64,000 bases of DNA from the NCBI RefSeq assembly GCF_021535135.1, contig NZ_CP091036.1, positions 2,604,001-2,668,000 on the forward strand, in the 5' to 3' direction. The notes below the pieces were generated by a model. It had not been told where the DNA came from, ran no database searches, and worked only from the letters and a program-made list of their open reading frames with translations. The stretch is from Antarcticibacterium sp. 1MA-6-2 (GTDB lineage Bacteria > Bacteroidota > Bacteroidia > Flavobacteriales > Flavobacteriaceae). Numbering within the stretch: the first letter of the stretch is position 1; the number at the start of each line of letters is the position of its first letter. Made by a program: the position numbers and the translations under genes. Of the stretch, positions 8,894 to 19,502 are shown piece after piece.

Positions 8894-10198
8894 TTAAAAT
8901 TTCTCCAGTGCAGCCAGTATACTGTCATGGATTTTATGCAGTTCTGCTTCGGAAATTATGTAGGGCGGAAGAACATAAATAGTATTTCCCAAAGGTCTAA
9001 GATATACTCCAAAATCCATAAAATGCCTGAATAACTGATTTCTTAGATTCCCATAGCGTTCCATTTCCACATCAAGTTCAAAGGCTAGTATTACTCCCAA
9101 TTGGCGCAGATTTTTTCACCTTTGGATGAGCCCCAATTTTTTTAGCAAACGAATCATGAGAAGCTATAACTTTTTGGATGCTATTTTGGATTTCTTTTGA
9201 AGTCAGCAATTCTATTCCCGCTAAAGCTGCAGTGCAGGCTAAAGGATTGGCAGTGTAAGTATGGCCGTGAAATAAACCTTTACTAATTTCTTCTGAAAGA
9301 AAAGCATTATACACTTCCAACGTGCAGGAAGTAACGGCCATAGGAAGGAGGCTAAGCAGTAAGAGCTTTGGACATGCAAATAATATCGGGCTGAGTTTGC
9401 ATATATTCTGAAGCAAAATTTCTTCCTGTTTTTCCGAAACCTGTCATTACCTCATCTGCAATAAGCAAGATGCCATTGTTTTTGCACATTTTAAGAATCT
9501 CATCCAGGCCTGCAGCATCATGAAATTTCATTGCGGCAGCACCCTGTACCAATGGCTCATAGATAAATCCTGCTATATTATTTTCAGAAATTAGATTTTC
9601 TAACCTTGAAATAACCTCAGCAGTATTTCTCCCATTTGGAACCGGAATACGAACCACTTGAATGAAATGATCCTCAAAAGCACCATTATAAACAGAAAGT
9701 CCTGAAACTGACATTGCTCCAAAAGTATCTCCATGGAAACCTTCTTCAAAAGCCAACATTACTTTCCTGTCATTCCCCAGGTTATAATGGTACTGAAGTG
9801 CCATTTTAATTCCTATTTCTGTAGCTGTAGAACCATTGTCACTAAAAAAGAGCTTTTGCTGGCCTACAGGAAGTATAGAAACAAGTGCCTCAGCCAACTT
9901 AACTGCGGGCTCGTGGGTAAAACCGCTAAAAACTACCTGATCCAGTTTCTGCATTTGCTCAGCAACTCTTGAAGTAATGAAGGGATTGCAATGACCGTAG
10001 GCACTGGTATACCAGGAGGAAATACCGTCTATGTATTCCTTCCCGTGTTCATCATATAATACAGCTCCTTTTGCCCGCGCAATTGCCATCATATCCGGAG
10101 AAAGCTGGTGCTGGGTAAGAGGATGCCAAAGATGTTTTTTATCTCTTTCAGAAAAAGTTGTTGTACCTAGCTATTTTTCCCGGAATAGAGGTAGACAT
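8894..10198 (-). CDS. bioA: adenosylmethionine-8-amino-7-oxononanoate aminotransferase (three frame breaks)
   Basis: PLP enzyme forming 7,8-diaminopelargonate. After repair about 430 residues: start at 10198 ([11 protein letters not shown]...), the substrate motif [15 protein letters not shown], the PLP phosphate motif [26 protein letters not shown], and the PLP lysine in MSKALTAGLLPM. Breaks: 10165-10171 (GCTAGGT on minus, from GCCGGT), 9351-9357 (GCTTAGC, from GCCGGC, immediately after the PLP lysine), and 9110-9115, where six A rather than five (minus strand) shift [15 protein letters not shown]. Two are motif errors and one is a homopolymer error. Confidence 0.9.
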
Positions 10199-10248
10199 GA
10201 AATATTGTTTTTGGAGTTGATGATCTGCGGAAGCATTTTCCCGCCGAT

Positions 10249-10866
10249 CTAATTCTCAATTAATTTAGCACGAAATCCTTCAGCGTATTCCTTCACGACA
10301 TTCTTATCAAAGTAAGGTTCTAACTCTATTCTACCGAGGCAGGGCACACCGCTCATCTTCAAAATAATTTCTTCAGAAGACCTGTTTTTTTCTCCGTTGA
10401 AAATTATTCCGAAGCAATTAAGTCCGCGGGATTTCAGTGCTTCCAAAGTTAATAAGGTATGATTAATACTTCCCAGATAATGCCGGGAAATTACTATTAC
10501 TTTATCATCATTATCAATAAGATCAATTATAGTTTCGCTGTCGTTGATTGGAACCAGCAACCCACCTGCTCCTTCAATAACAAGATCATTTGAAGTTTCC
10601 GGCCTGAGAATTTCATTAGCATTTATGGAAACTCCATCAATATCTGCCGCAGCATGAGGACTCATTGGCGTGTTAAGTGAATAGGAATTTGGATGAAAGA
10701 TTGTTTTTTTATTCGAGATCAATCTCCGCACCTTGTCAGTATCAGAATTATCCAGATCTCCTGCCTGGATCGGCTTCCAGTAATCGGCTTCAAGAGCTTC
10801 GGTAACAATGGCTGAAACTATAGTTTTACCAACATCAGTCCCAATACCTGTAATAAAATATGGCAT
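10249..10866 (-). CDS. bioD: dethiobiotin synthetase
   Basis: ATP-dependent closure of the ureido ring, 205 residues. The P-loop GTDVGKT lies at residues 8-15, with the substrate lysine region WKPIQAG near 31 and EGAGGLLVP near 98. Its start overlaps the end of the upstream DUF2007 gene by 49 bases; bioA follows after 50 bases. Confidence 0.93.
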   Translation of the reverse strand: MPYFITGIGTDVGKTIVSAIVTEALEADYWKPIQAGDLDNSDTDKVRRLISNKKTIFHPNSYSLNTPMSPHAAADIDGVSINANEILRPETSNDLVIEGAGGLLVPINDSETIIDLIDNDDKVIVISRHYLGSINHTLLTLEALKSRGLNCFGIIFNGEKNRSSEEIILKMSGVPCLGRIELEPYFDKNVVKEYAEGFRAKLIEN

Positions 10867-11279
10867 AATTTTGTATTAAATCTATTTCCGCAGTTTTCAC
10901 AGTGGTAATCCCGACGAGTGTAGATTGGCAAAGCAGTTATTAAAAAGGATATGATAAAAAAGAAGAAGGATTTCACGCCTTTTACATTAGTGTAATACTG
11001 TACCTGCTTACTTCCGCAGGCAGGACAATGCATGGCTTCACCTTCATCTGTTAAAGAATATTTATTTACAGAATTTAGAATTTTTACTGCTTCTGCCTCG
11101 TCCCTGGAATAGACCTTCAATTTTATTCCACCAATGGCATTGCTCACCAGAGGATCTGTGTCTATTGTCCATTGATCTCCCAGAAAAACTTTAATTCCCT
11201 CGGCTTCCAGTCTTCCTTTAAAGATTTGTGCCTCAGATGAATATTGAAATCTGGCGACGGTACTAAAAGCTTCTTCCAT
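10818..11279 (-). CDS. DUF2007 and zinc-ribbon protein
   Basis: A 153-residue protein of unknown function in the biotin operon. Residues about 5-70 (VARFQYSSEAQIFKGRLEAEGI, DEAEAVKIL) match the DUF2007 'putative signal transducing' domain. Then come CPAC and CENC pairs forming a probable zinc ribbon, separated by one hydrophobic segment (FFFFIISFLITALPI). The last ~16 codons read into bioD, so either the overlap is real or the natural stop was lost; relatives I recall end shortly after the second CxxC. Confidence 0.7.
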   Translation of the reverse strand: MEEAFSTVARFQYSSEAQIFKGRLEAEGIKVFLGDQWTIDTDPLVSNAIGGIKLKVYSRDEAEAVKILNSVNKYSLTDEGEAMHCPACGSKQVQYYTNVKGVKSFFFFIISFLITALPIYTRRDYHCENCGNRFNTKLCHILLQVLGLMLVKL

Positions 11280-11316
11280 GTTTTCAGGATTAATCTTACT
11301 TACTATTCAGTAAAAA

Positions 11317-12477
11317 CTACTGCTTTATAAAGATAGCTAAATGGGTTAAGACCTGCTCAACTTCAGAAAATGAATTATAACTATGAATACAAAATCTCAG
11401 TCGTTCCTTACCCTGCGGAACAGTTGGAGACAGAATAGGTTTCACTTCAAATCCTTCAGCTGCCAATTCTTTCGCAATAAATTTAACCCGCTCATTTCCC
11501 GGAATAACACAGCTGTGGATGGCAGAATGACTCTCGATGAAATAATCGTTAAGTCCATTGGATAAAGTGCATTTTTTAAAATGTTCAATATTGGTTTTTA
11601 GTCGGGCAATTTCTTTACCAACATTTGAGGCACTTTCTAATTCTTTGTAAACAGCTAAAATTGTAGCCAGTGAATGCGGCGGCAAACCTGTAGTATAGAT
11701 AAAACTCCGGGCAAAATTTACCAGGTAATCTTTTAAATTCCGGCTTCCTAATACTGCTGCTCCATGACAGCCTAAAGCCTTTCCAAAAGTATAGATACGT
11801 GCAAAAATAATTTCTTCCAATTGGAGCTCCTGTACAAGACCATTCCCATTTTGCCCAAAGACTCCCGTGGCATGAGCCTCGTCTACTATAAGATAACAGT
11901 TGTTCTCTTTACACAGTTGCGCAAGGTCTTTCAATCTAGCTTTATCCCCATCCATTGAGAAAACAGACTCTGTTACAATAAATACAGCAGCATCCTCACT
12001 ATGCGAGTCATACCGTTTTAGTAGCTCTATTATATGCAGATGATCATTGTGCCTGAATTTGTAGGCTTTGGCAGGACTCATAGAAATTCCGTCTCTTATT
12101 GATGCGTGCACCAGCTCGTCATATAAAACAAGATCACCTCTTTGCGGTACAGCAGAAAAAAAACCGATATTGGCATCATAACCTGAATTAAAAACCAGGG
12201 CTGCTTCAGAGGCGTGAAAGGAAGCGATTAAATCTTCTGCTAAATTGTAGAGCTTGTTATTACCGGATAGTAATCGGGAGCCTGTAGCACCGTTTCCAGC
12301 CAAGTTCTCTTTTTCTAGAAGAGCAGCTGCTTTCCTGCAAATATTTTCAGAAACAGCAAGACCCAAATAATCATTAGAGTAAAAGTCTATTAACTGGCTT
12401 TTTCCGGGTAGTCGCCGAAAAGAATTGTCCTTTTTTCTTTTCTCCAGCCTTTTGCCTAACTTTGATGGTAACTTCAT
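11317..12477 (-). CDS. bioF: 8-amino-7-oxononanoate synthase
   Basis: PLP-dependent condensation of pimeloyl thioester with alanine, first committed biotin step; 386 residues. Family landmarks: FYSNDYLGL, the glycine-rich GNGATGSRLLSGN, VDEAHATGVFG with the PLP aspartate, and the PLP lysine in TFGKALGCHGA. KBL (glycine C-acetyltransferase) is a close relative, but the surrounding bioD/bioA/bioB genes decide for BioF. It is the first gene of the cluster, divergent from mgtC across 33 bases. Confidence 0.94.
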   Translation of the reverse strand: MKLPSKLGKRLEKRKKDNSFRRLPGKSQLIDFYSNDYLGLAVSENICRKAAALLEKENLAGNGATGSRLLSGNNKLYNLAEDLIASFHASEAALVFNSGYDANIGFFSAVPQRGDLVLYDELVHASIRDGISMSPAKAYKFRHNDHLHIIELLKRYDSHSEDAAVFIVTESVFSMDGDKARLKDLAQLCKENNCYLIVDEAHATGVFGQNGNGLVQELQLEEIIFARIYTFGKALGCHGAAVLGSRNLKDYLVNFARSFIYTTGLPPHSLATILAVYKELESASNVGKEIARLKTNIEHFKKCTLSNGLNDYFIESHSAIHSCVIPGNERVKFIAKELAAEGFEVKPILSPTVPQGKERLRFCIHSYNSFSEVEQVLTHLAIFIKQ

Positions 12478-12510
12478 AAAATAAAATTACAGCTTAAGAA
12501 CCTAATTTAA

Positions 12511-12974
12511 ATGGAAATTGCACTTTTTACCCTAAAAGTTTGTGCAGCGGTTGTTGCTTAGTGATACTTATTGGCCTGGAACGGGAATTTAGAGGAAAGG
12601 ATGCAGGGCTCAAAACAAACGCTCTTGTAGCACTTGGCTCCTGTGTTTTTGTTCTTATATCTCTTACGTTTCGAGGTGAAGATTATGTAGACACCACCCG
12701 GGTATTAGGTCAAATTATTACAGGAATAGGATTTATAGGTGCAGGAACAATTTTACAGGAAAGAGGAAAAATTGAAGGCCTTACCAGTGCAGCGACCATT
12801 TGGTGTAGTGCAGCAGCAGGATGTCTTGCGGCCCTTGATTTTTTTGTAGAACTAGCCATTGTCCTGGGGCTCGTACTGTTTATCAATTTCATTTTAACCA
12901 TTATCGAAAATAACCTAATTCGAAAACGGGAGAAAAAGGAACATAAAGAAAATGCTTACTTTAAAAAGCCTTAG
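12511..12974 (+). CDS. mgtC: MgtC/SapB family membrane protein (frame broken)
   Basis: Small integral membrane protein of the MgtC/SapB family (usually linked to Mg2+ homeostasis or membrane potential), about 150 residues. The start at 12511 gives MEIALFTLKVCAAVVA, then a break at 12556-12562 (GCTTAGT, from GCCGGT). The conserved signature IGLEREFRGKDAGLKTNALV and three further hydrophobic segments follow. The stop at 12972-12974 lies inside a CTTAG sequence that could itself be a damaged motif (see findings), so the C-terminus is uncertain. Confidence 0.82.
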
Positions 12975-13366
12975 TCTTTTGCTGCAGGTGTTTTAGTTTC
13001 AACTTCTTCACTTCCGCTGCTCAATTTTTGAGTATTAGGATCATATTGTCCTTTAAGCTCATCCATAACAGAACCTTTCCAAAGTTTCACCCCCGCGAAG
13101 TAAGAAGTACGACCAATGAGGTGGGCACTTATAGGTGCAGTAAGAAGAACGAAAAGAATAATCGCAAGCACCTTAGCTGTGCTGGCAAGGTCATAGGCAT
13201 GTATTGCACCAGCAATGAGTAATAAGCCCACTCCCAGGGTTGCTGCTTTTGTGGTCACTGCCAGTCTCAAGTAAGTATCGGGCATTCGTATTAATCCTAC
13301 TGCGGCAAGGAAGACGAAAACTGTTCCAAGGAATGCCATTACTCCTACAACTATATCTGTTATCAT
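12971..13366 (-). CDS. mnhG: Na+/H+ antiporter subunit G
   Basis: Mrp antiporter subunit G of 131 residues with three predicted membrane helices: IVVGVMAFLGTVFVFLAAVGLI, a central LGVGLLLIAGAIHA, and VLAIILFVLLTAPISAHLIG. The family motif RMPDTYLRL follows the first helix. Last gene of mnhABCDEFG; its stop overlaps the convergent mgtC stop. Confidence 0.93.
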   Translation of the reverse strand: MITDIVVGVMAFLGTVFVFLAAVGLIRMPDTYLRLAVTTKAATLGVGLLLIAGAIHAYDLASTAKVLAIILFVLLTAPISAHLIGRTSYFAGVKLWKGSVMDELKGQYDPNTQKLSSGSEEVETKTPAAKD

Positions 13367-13638
13367 CTATTTATTTTTTTGCTGAATATAATATGTAAAC
13401 GCTACTGTTCCTAAAAAGGCAATTAAGGCTAAAATGAGAGCTACATCCATTAATGCCTAAGCTGATTGTATAAAATACTATACGCACTTATAAAACCTAT
13501 CCCGGTAGTGACTATTAGGTCTAAAGCAATTACCCTGTCTACCATGTTTGGACCTTTTATAAATCTATAAAAGATCAACACTACCGACAGTGAAAGTACC
13601 GGAAGAACAAAATATTCTATGAAATCAAATAATGTCAT
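13367..13638 (-). CDS. mnhF: Na+/H+ antiporter subunit F (frame broken)
   Basis: Mrp subunit F, three membrane helices, about 89 residues when repaired. The N-terminal part carries VDRVIALDLIVTTGIGF. At 13455-13462 the minus strand reads GCTTAGGC; restoring GCCGGC gives YNQPALMDVALILALIAFLGTVAF, the canonical third helix, ending immediately before the mnhG ATG. Without repair the protein would lose that helix. Confidence 0.88.
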
Positions 13639-14111
13639 CTTACTATCTCCAAAATTCGCTTTTCAAAGCCGTTCTTAATTCCGTTAATGAAGCTCTCCCT
13701 ATCCTTCAAATACATCGTGTGAATGTACATGACCTTCTTATCATCTGAAACATCTAAAGTCAAAGTACCGGGGGTAAGGGTAATAAGGTTAGCCAAAAAT
13801 GTAATTTGAAGGTCAGATTGCACTTTTAAAGGATATTTTATAATTGCCGGAGTCATATGATATCCAGGTGTCATTACTTCATAAGCCACCTGGAAATTGG
13901 CTTTTAAAAGCTCCCACAAAAAATAAAAAATAAAACCAATTACTTTGGGAAGCAATCTAAAATAGCGGGCTTTCCTGGTACCCCTGGTAATAACCGTAAG
14001 AATAAAATAACTTAAAAGGAAGCCAAACAAAAAGTTGGAATAGGTAAAGTTCCCGGTAAGAGCCAGCCAGATAAAGGTTAATAATAAATTTGTTAAAAAC
14101 CTGTTTTTCAT
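13635..14111 (-). CDS. mnhE: Na+/H+ antiporter subunit E
   Basis: Mrp subunit E of 158 residues. Two N-terminal membrane helices (FLTNLLLTFIWLALTG, LFGFLLSYFILTVI) precede the motif ELLKANFQVAYEVMTPG and the conserved LITLTPGTLTLDVS. It overlaps mnhD upstream and mnhF downstream by 4 bases each. Confidence 0.93.
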   Translation of the reverse strand: MKNRFLTNLLLTFIWLALTGNFTYSNFLFGFLLSYFILTVITRGTRKARYFRLLPKVIGFIFYFLWELLKANFQVAYEVMTPGYHMTPAIIKYPLKVQSDLQITFLANLITLTPGTLTLDVSDDKKVMYIHTMYLKDRESFINGIKNGFEKRILEIVR

Positions 14112-15636
14112 TCTACATCATTTTGACTAAGTTCTATAAACTGCATCAATATACTGCTGACTATCCATTAATTCGCTAGCCACTCGTGTGGAAAGCTGCT
14201 GAATATTCTCTGCTGCAAATCCAATATATAAAGATATTAGAGAAAGAAATATTATTGGCGCCACCAATTGCGCTTTTCTAACTGTTGTCAATTTATTAAA
14301 ATATCTAAAGTTAAGCCTCTTTGGAAGATCTACTTTATCCTTCCAAACAACATTTGCCCAAACCTTTGCTATAATTATCATTGTTATTAAACTGGCAAAG
14401 AGTATTGCCCCAATGGACCACCAGTGTTCAGAATTAAATGCCGCTGTAATGAGAGATATTTTAGGCCAGAAACCAGAGAGTGGTGGTATCCCTACCAATG
14501 AAAACAATGGTATTGCAATTAACAGGCTGATCTTGGGGTATTCTCTATACAAACCTCCAAGAGAAGAAATTTTATTAGTTCCTTTAATCCTGTAAATAAG
14601 CCCCCCCACCATAAACAAATTCGTCTTGACCACAATATCGTGAATAAGATAAAAAATAGTTCCTGCTATGGCCACTTCAGTAAAAAGACCGAGTCCAACA
14701 ATCATATACCCGATATGACAGATTATGAGATAAGAAAAAACCTTTCTTAGGTTGGTCTGGACCAAAGCACCAAGTCCCCCACTTATTAAGGTAAGAATCG
14801 CCATTACAAGAATGGTATCCTGAAGGAAAACATCTCCCACAAATATAAGGGTGAACACCCGGATAAGAGCGTAGACCCCTACTTTGGTCAATAACCCTCC
14901 AAATATTGCTGAAACTGCCGATGGAGGAGTGTGATAGGAAGCTAAGCAACCAGAAGTACAATGGAAAAACTGCCGCTTTGATTCCGAAAGCAATAAGAAA
15001 AAGAATGGCTGTAATTTCTACAAGGCCTCTGTTCTCTATCGCTGCAACTTTCATAGAAAGATCGGCCATGTTAAGGGATCCGGTGAGGCCGTACAAAACT
15101 GCGATTGCAGTAAGAAAAATCATTGAAGCAAGAATGTTGAGCGTAAAATACTTTACTGCACCCTCGAGCTGTGCCTTTTCTCCTCCCAGAGTAATAAGAA
15201 CAAAAGAGCTAATAATGATAATTTCAAACCAAACATAGAGATTGAAAATATCCCCGGTTAAAAAAGCCCCATTTAGACCTAAAAGTAAAAAATGGAAAAT
15301 GGGAAAATACCCAAACTTTAGCCTGGCCGCAACTATAGAAGAAGCTGAAAAAGAAGAGACAGCCAGGCCCGAAATTGCCGTTAATAAAACCAGGGTAGCC
15401 GCAAGAGAATCTGCAACAAAGGTAATACCAAAAGGTGCACTCCAATTTCCGGCCTGCACTGTGTGTGTACCTGTGTCCCAAATATAGTTGAAAAGCCATA
15501 TTGAAACCCCAAGGTTTATTATTCCTCCAACTATGCTTATCACTCTTTGCCAGCTTATCTTGCTCCAGCAGAACATTAAGATAATGCTTAAAAACAATTG
15601 AAGTAATAGTGGGTAAATAACTAGTTGTTGCATCAT
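14108..15636 (-). CDS. mnhD: Na+/H+ antiporter subunit D (two frame breaks)
   Basis: NuoN/MnhD-type proton-conducting subunit, about 505 residues after repair, with roughly 14 membrane helices. The break at 14941-14947 (GCTTAGC on minus) lies in the signature [20 protein letters not shown]; restoring GCCGGC rejoins it. A second at 14126-14132 (ACTTAGT, from ACCGGT) creates a false stop. The true end is TGA at 14108-14110, overlapping the mnhE ATG in the same way as the other junctions of this operon. Confidence 0.9.
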
Positions 15637-15986
15637 GAATCCTGGTCTATTGCGTTCATTTCATCCAAATCGTCGGTTTTTACCACTTTGTATGCTCTTT
15701 TTATAAGGATTATTGCAAAAGATTGTAAACCAAAACTTATTACGATAGCTGTTAAAATCAGCGCCTGTGGAATAGGATCGGCATAGGCATCTTCAAAAAC
15801 TTTAAGATCTCCGGGAATTAAAGGCGGACTTCCTTTGGTAATCCTTCCCAATAAAAAAATAAGAAGATTGGCGCCATTGCCCAGTATGATGATCCCCAGG
15901 ATCAATTTCACAAGGCTACGCCGAAGGATCATATAGATCCCTGCGGCATAAAGAACACCAATTAATATAGCTAAGACAATTTCCAT
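15633..15986 (-). CDS. mnhC: Na+/H+ antiporter subunit C
   Basis: NuoK-like Mrp subunit of 117 residues with three helices. Characteristic are [27 protein letters not shown] and the [17 protein letters not shown] motif. Overlaps mnhD by 4 bases. Confidence 0.94.
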   Translation of the reverse strand: MEIVLAILIGVLYAAGIYMILRRSLVKLILGIIILGNGANLLIFLLGRITKGSPPLIPGDLKVFEDAYADPIPQALILTAIVISFGLQSFAIILIKRAYKVVKTDDLDEMNAIDQDS

Positions 15987-15989
15987 AAA

Positions 15990-16403
15990 TTAAATCGTGT
16001 CTGCAATTGTAAAAATTATTGTAAGAGTTACGCCTACCACAACCATATACACTCCAATATCAAAAAATAGGGCAGAACCCAGGTAACCTATAACAGGTAT
16101 GGCTTCTGATGCCCAAAGACCTGTCATAAACGGTAAATTAAAAAGAAAGGGAGCCATACCGCTAATAAAAGCAAGTGCCAATCCAAATGGCATTAAAAAA
16201 CCAGGATGGAACTTTAATAGGTGCTTAGTATTTGTTAAGCCATTGGCAAAAGCGTGTAACACAAATGCAATAGAAGCCATTAAACCACCCACAAAACCAC
16301 CTCCCGGGAGATAATGACCACGCAGAAGAATAAAGACAGAAAATAAAAGCAATACAGTAAAAGGTAGGTGGAAGCTGTTCTTAATATAATAGTTCTCATA
16401 ATT
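15990..16403 (-). CDS. mnhB: Na+/H+ antiporter subunit B (N-terminus frame uncertain)
   Basis: Mrp subunit B with [25 protein letters not shown] near the N-terminus and four hydrophobic stretches. An ATG at 16403 preceded by AGGAG, seven bases after the mnhA stop, starts MRTI; the rest of the family N-terminus ([18 protein letters not shown]) continues in another frame, so one base seems missing near 16388. No RCCGGY motif fits here. Without repair, translation would start at a TTG at 16352. Confidence 0.82.
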   Translation of the reverse strand, partial: NYENYYIKNSFHLPFTVLLLFSVFILLRGHYLPGGGFVGGLMASIAFVLHAFANGLTNTKHLLKFHPGFLMPFGLALAFISGMAPFLFNLPFMTGLWASEAIPVIGYLGSALFFDIGVYMVVVGVTLTIIFTIADTI

Positions 16404-16411
16404 TCTCCTAT

Positions 16412-18720
16412 TTAACGTTGATCTGTCTCCTTAAGCCTTAATTTTAACAATCCGAATACTCCAATAGCTGCAATTGCCAGAACTGAGATTTCCATAAAAG
16501 TATCAGCCCCTCTAAAATCTACCAATATTACGTTCACCACATTTTTACCATGAGCGAGTACGTAAGCGTTTTCTGCATAATACTGAGAAATTTCTTTATT
16601 AATAAGCTCTGCAAGAACCTCAAGTATAAGAATTGTAATTATTGTTCCCAGGGCGAGCGAAAGTACCCCATCCTTAATCCTTGTTTTATAATCAGACAAT
16701 TGCAGGTATCTTGGCAGCCTGTAGAGTACAAGTACAAAGAGAATAACTGTTAAAGTATCTATAGAAAACTGGGTCATTGCAAGATCGGGGGCACTATAAA
16801 AAATAAAAAGCAAACAAATAGCAAGTCCAACAATTCCCATGGAAGCAACTGCTGCCAATCTGGATCTGGTGAAAACGGTAAAAATTATTGCCACCAGCAT
16901 TATAGCTACGACCACCATTTCGTAAATTGTAATTTCAGTAAGTGAAGCCGGATCTATTGCAAATTTTGCCGATTTATACAGAGCGTACCCTAACAACGTA
17001 ATCATGAAAACCAGAATTACTGAAACGTAATTCCTAAGATATCCATTCTGTGAGAGCCTGGTCCAGCCCGAAGAAAACTTATTAAAGAAACTCCACGAGT
17101 TGGTCATAACGGATTTTGGCGAAAGAAATTCCACTCTTGCCGCAGTATTCACCAACTTTTGAGACGGTTTAACGACAAAATATAACACTGTACCAATTAC
17201 TATGGTGGCAGCACTTAACCACAGTACTGTATTGAAACCATGCCACAACTGTAAATGATGTTCTCCCGCATCTTCCCCCATTGCAGCAACAACAGGCTTA
17301 ATGAGAGAACCCTCTATAATTCCGGGAAAAATTCCGAAAACAAGCCCGGCGACAGATAATAATACTGGTGGCACCCATAAGAGAGGTCCGGGAAATTTAG
17401 TCTTCTCGAGTTTTTCCGGAAGCTTACCAACAAAGGGACTTATTCCGGCAACAAAACCCGCATGCAGTAATAAAATTTTTGTAATGAGGATCAAAGCAAT
17501 CCAAAGAACAGGAGCCCCTACAACTGCCAGAGTTGATTCATAAGTCAATTCCTTTCCAAGGAAACCTATAGTCGGCGGAATACTAAGCACTGGAAATGGC
17601 TGCAAGAAATCCTGCTATTGCCACAGGAAGCATGACTTTTCTTAAACCTTTTAAGAAAGTAACATCGCGGGAATGAGTTTGATGATCTATTATACCTGTC
17701 ACCAGGAATAAAGTTGCTTTATATAAAGCGTGCACGATTATAAAAACGGCAGCCGCAAGTAAGGCACCTTCTGTTCCCTGCCCAATAAGGAATACCAGAA
17801 TTCCCAAAGCAGAAATAGTAGAATAAGCCAGAATTCCTTTGAGATCGATACGGAATAAAGTGTGTATTGCAGAATATACCATCGTAATAGCTCCTACAAT
17901 AATTAAAGTTGAATTCCAGAATTCGTTACTCCCCAGGACAGGAGTAAGCCTCATTAAAAGATAAATTCCGGCTTTAACCATTGTAGCTGAGTGAAGGTAA
18001 GTGGAAACCGGAGTTGGAGCTTTCATTGCTCCCGGTAACCAAAAATGAAAAGGAAACTGTGCTGATTTTGTAAATGCTGCTCCAAAAATCAGGATGGCAA
18101 TTAAGACAAAATACGGACTGTTAATTATTTCACCACTTGAAGCCTGAAGTTCTGTAATGCTGTAGCTACCTCCTACTGATCCTAATATTAGAGCTCCTGC
18201 CAACAAAGCTAACCCACCAAAGCTAGGTTATCGCCAAAGCAGTTATTGCTGACTTTCTTGACTCAGGATTGGAATTGTTAAATCCAATTAGAAAGAATGA
18301 ACTTATGCTGGTGAGTTCCCAAAAGACAAACAAAGAAATTAGGTTATCTGATAGTACAAGCCCCAGCATTGCTGCCATGAACATGCTCAAATAACCATAA
18401 AACCTATCCAGATATTCGTGACCTTTTAAGTACGAGGCCGTATAGGCAAAAACCAGAAAGCCTATTCCTGTTATCATTAAAGAAAAAAGAAGAGACAGAC
18501 CGTCCAGGTGAAAATCAAGATTTACACCAAAAGAAGGAACCCAGGGATAACTATGAACAATTGTATCTCCCCCGGAGATTTGAGGAATAAACTGTAAAAA
18601 ATAAAGAAACAGTCCTAAAGGAACCAACGCAGATACAATTGCGAATTTTCCTTTGAAGAATTTTCCGGCTACTACCAATAACAATGAAAAGATAAATCCT
18701 AAAAGTATAGCTATTAGCAT
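16412..18720 (-). CDS. mnhA: Na+/H+ antiporter subunit A (two frame breaks)
   Basis: Large Mrp subunit of about 768 residues, NuoL-like, with C-terminal MnhB-like/DUF4040 and MbhE-type regions. Landmarks: [47 protein letters not shown], and the C-terminal [29 protein letters not shown]. Breaks at 18222-18228 (ACCTAGC on minus; ACCGGC gives LAITGFGGLALL) and 17582-17588 (GCTTAGT; GCCGGT gives [18 protein letters not shown]). First gene of the operon; a TATATTTG box at 18747-18754 could be its -7 element. Confidence 0.9.
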
Positions 18721-18911
18721 ATGCGACTTTAAAAATTCCGTTTACGCAAATATAACAGTTATTATTGAAGTTAAAAGACACAGAAAACAGTTATAACGCT
18801 ATAAACCACCTTCTTCAGCAGGTGCAGAATCTTAACGAACTCATAATAACGACCTACCTTAATATTCAAAAATTTCCTAAAAAAATATTTTTAAAATTAA
18901 ATCTAAGTCTG

Positions 18912-18961
18912 TTATTGTTTATCGATAATTTTATAATATGTTTGTTATCGAAAAACAATAA
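18912..18961 (+). promoter_or_regulatory. promoter overlapped by a 17-bp inverted repeat operator
   Basis: TTG (18915-18917), a 19-base spacer and TATGTTTG (18937-18944) form a consensus promoter. Two arms of an imperfect inverted repeat, TTATTGTTTATCGATAA (18912-18928) and TTATCGAAAAACAATAA (18945-18961), cover the -33 element and the start-site region. The downstream HTH gene is the obvious candidate repressor (inference). Confidence 0.65.
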
Positions 18962-18964
18962 TAA

Positions 18965-19501
18965 ATGAAAACAGGCACCTCCATTCAACCTCCCATTCTG
19001 CTTAAAACAATTTTGGACATATTTTTCTGGCTCACATTATTGGGTTTGATTTTCAAGACTATTTTCACATTTTTCTATTGGTTTACTGATATTGATATTC
19101 CGGTTATGGTCACCATTAATGATTTAGAGGTAAACGAATTTAGTTTATCGTTGGGTATAGGAATTCTGTTCAAAATGATTATTTCAGCTGTTTTTATCTA
19201 TATAATTTATTTACTTCGGAAGGTAGTGCGCAGTTTTTTTAAGCGAAAGGTATTTACTCCTCTTCAAATTGCAGGTCTAAAATTAATTGGCCAACTTATT
19301 ATAATCACCGCACTTGCTGAAGTAGGTTTGAATTTCTTTCTTAGACTGGTCCTGGAACAAAGAGCCAGTGTAGGACTCCGGTTTGAAACATCATTTGATT
19401 CTTTATGGTTTAGCCTTGCCCTGGGTTTATTTTTCATCCTTCTCTCTAAATCCTTCAGTTATGCCCGAAGCGTACAGGAAGAAAATGAACTTACCGTATA
19501 A
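18965..19501 (+). CDS. DUF2975 family membrane protein
   Basis: A 178-residue protein with four predicted membrane helices (about residues 15-40, 60-85, 110-130, 150-168). It matches the DUF2975 pattern, including RKVVRSFFKRKVFTPLQIAGLKLIG between helices 2 and 3 and a C-terminal YARSVQEENELTV. DUF2975 proteins are typically encoded just before a small Xre-type HTH protein, as here (one base gap). Function unknown; probably a membrane sensor or immunity-like partner of the regulator. Confidence 0.8.
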   Translation: MKTGTSIQPPILLKTILDIFFWLTLLGLIFKTIFTFFYWFTDIDIPVMVTINDLEVNEFSLSLGIGILFKMIISAVFIYIIYLLRKVVRSFFKRKVFTPLQIAGLKLIGQLIIITALAEVGLNFFLRLVLEQRASVGLRFETSFDSLWFSLALGLFFILLSKSFSYARSVQEENELTV

Positions 19502-19502
19502 T

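Noticed and set aside
8894..10198. bioA as a true pseudogene complemented elsewhere
   Set aside because: Two of the three breaks are RCCGGY sites and the third a homopolymer; all active-site residues are present once repaired and the rest of the biotin operon is complete.
16207..16213. GCTTAGT in mnhB
   Set aside because: In frame within [12 protein letters not shown]; no evidence of disruption.
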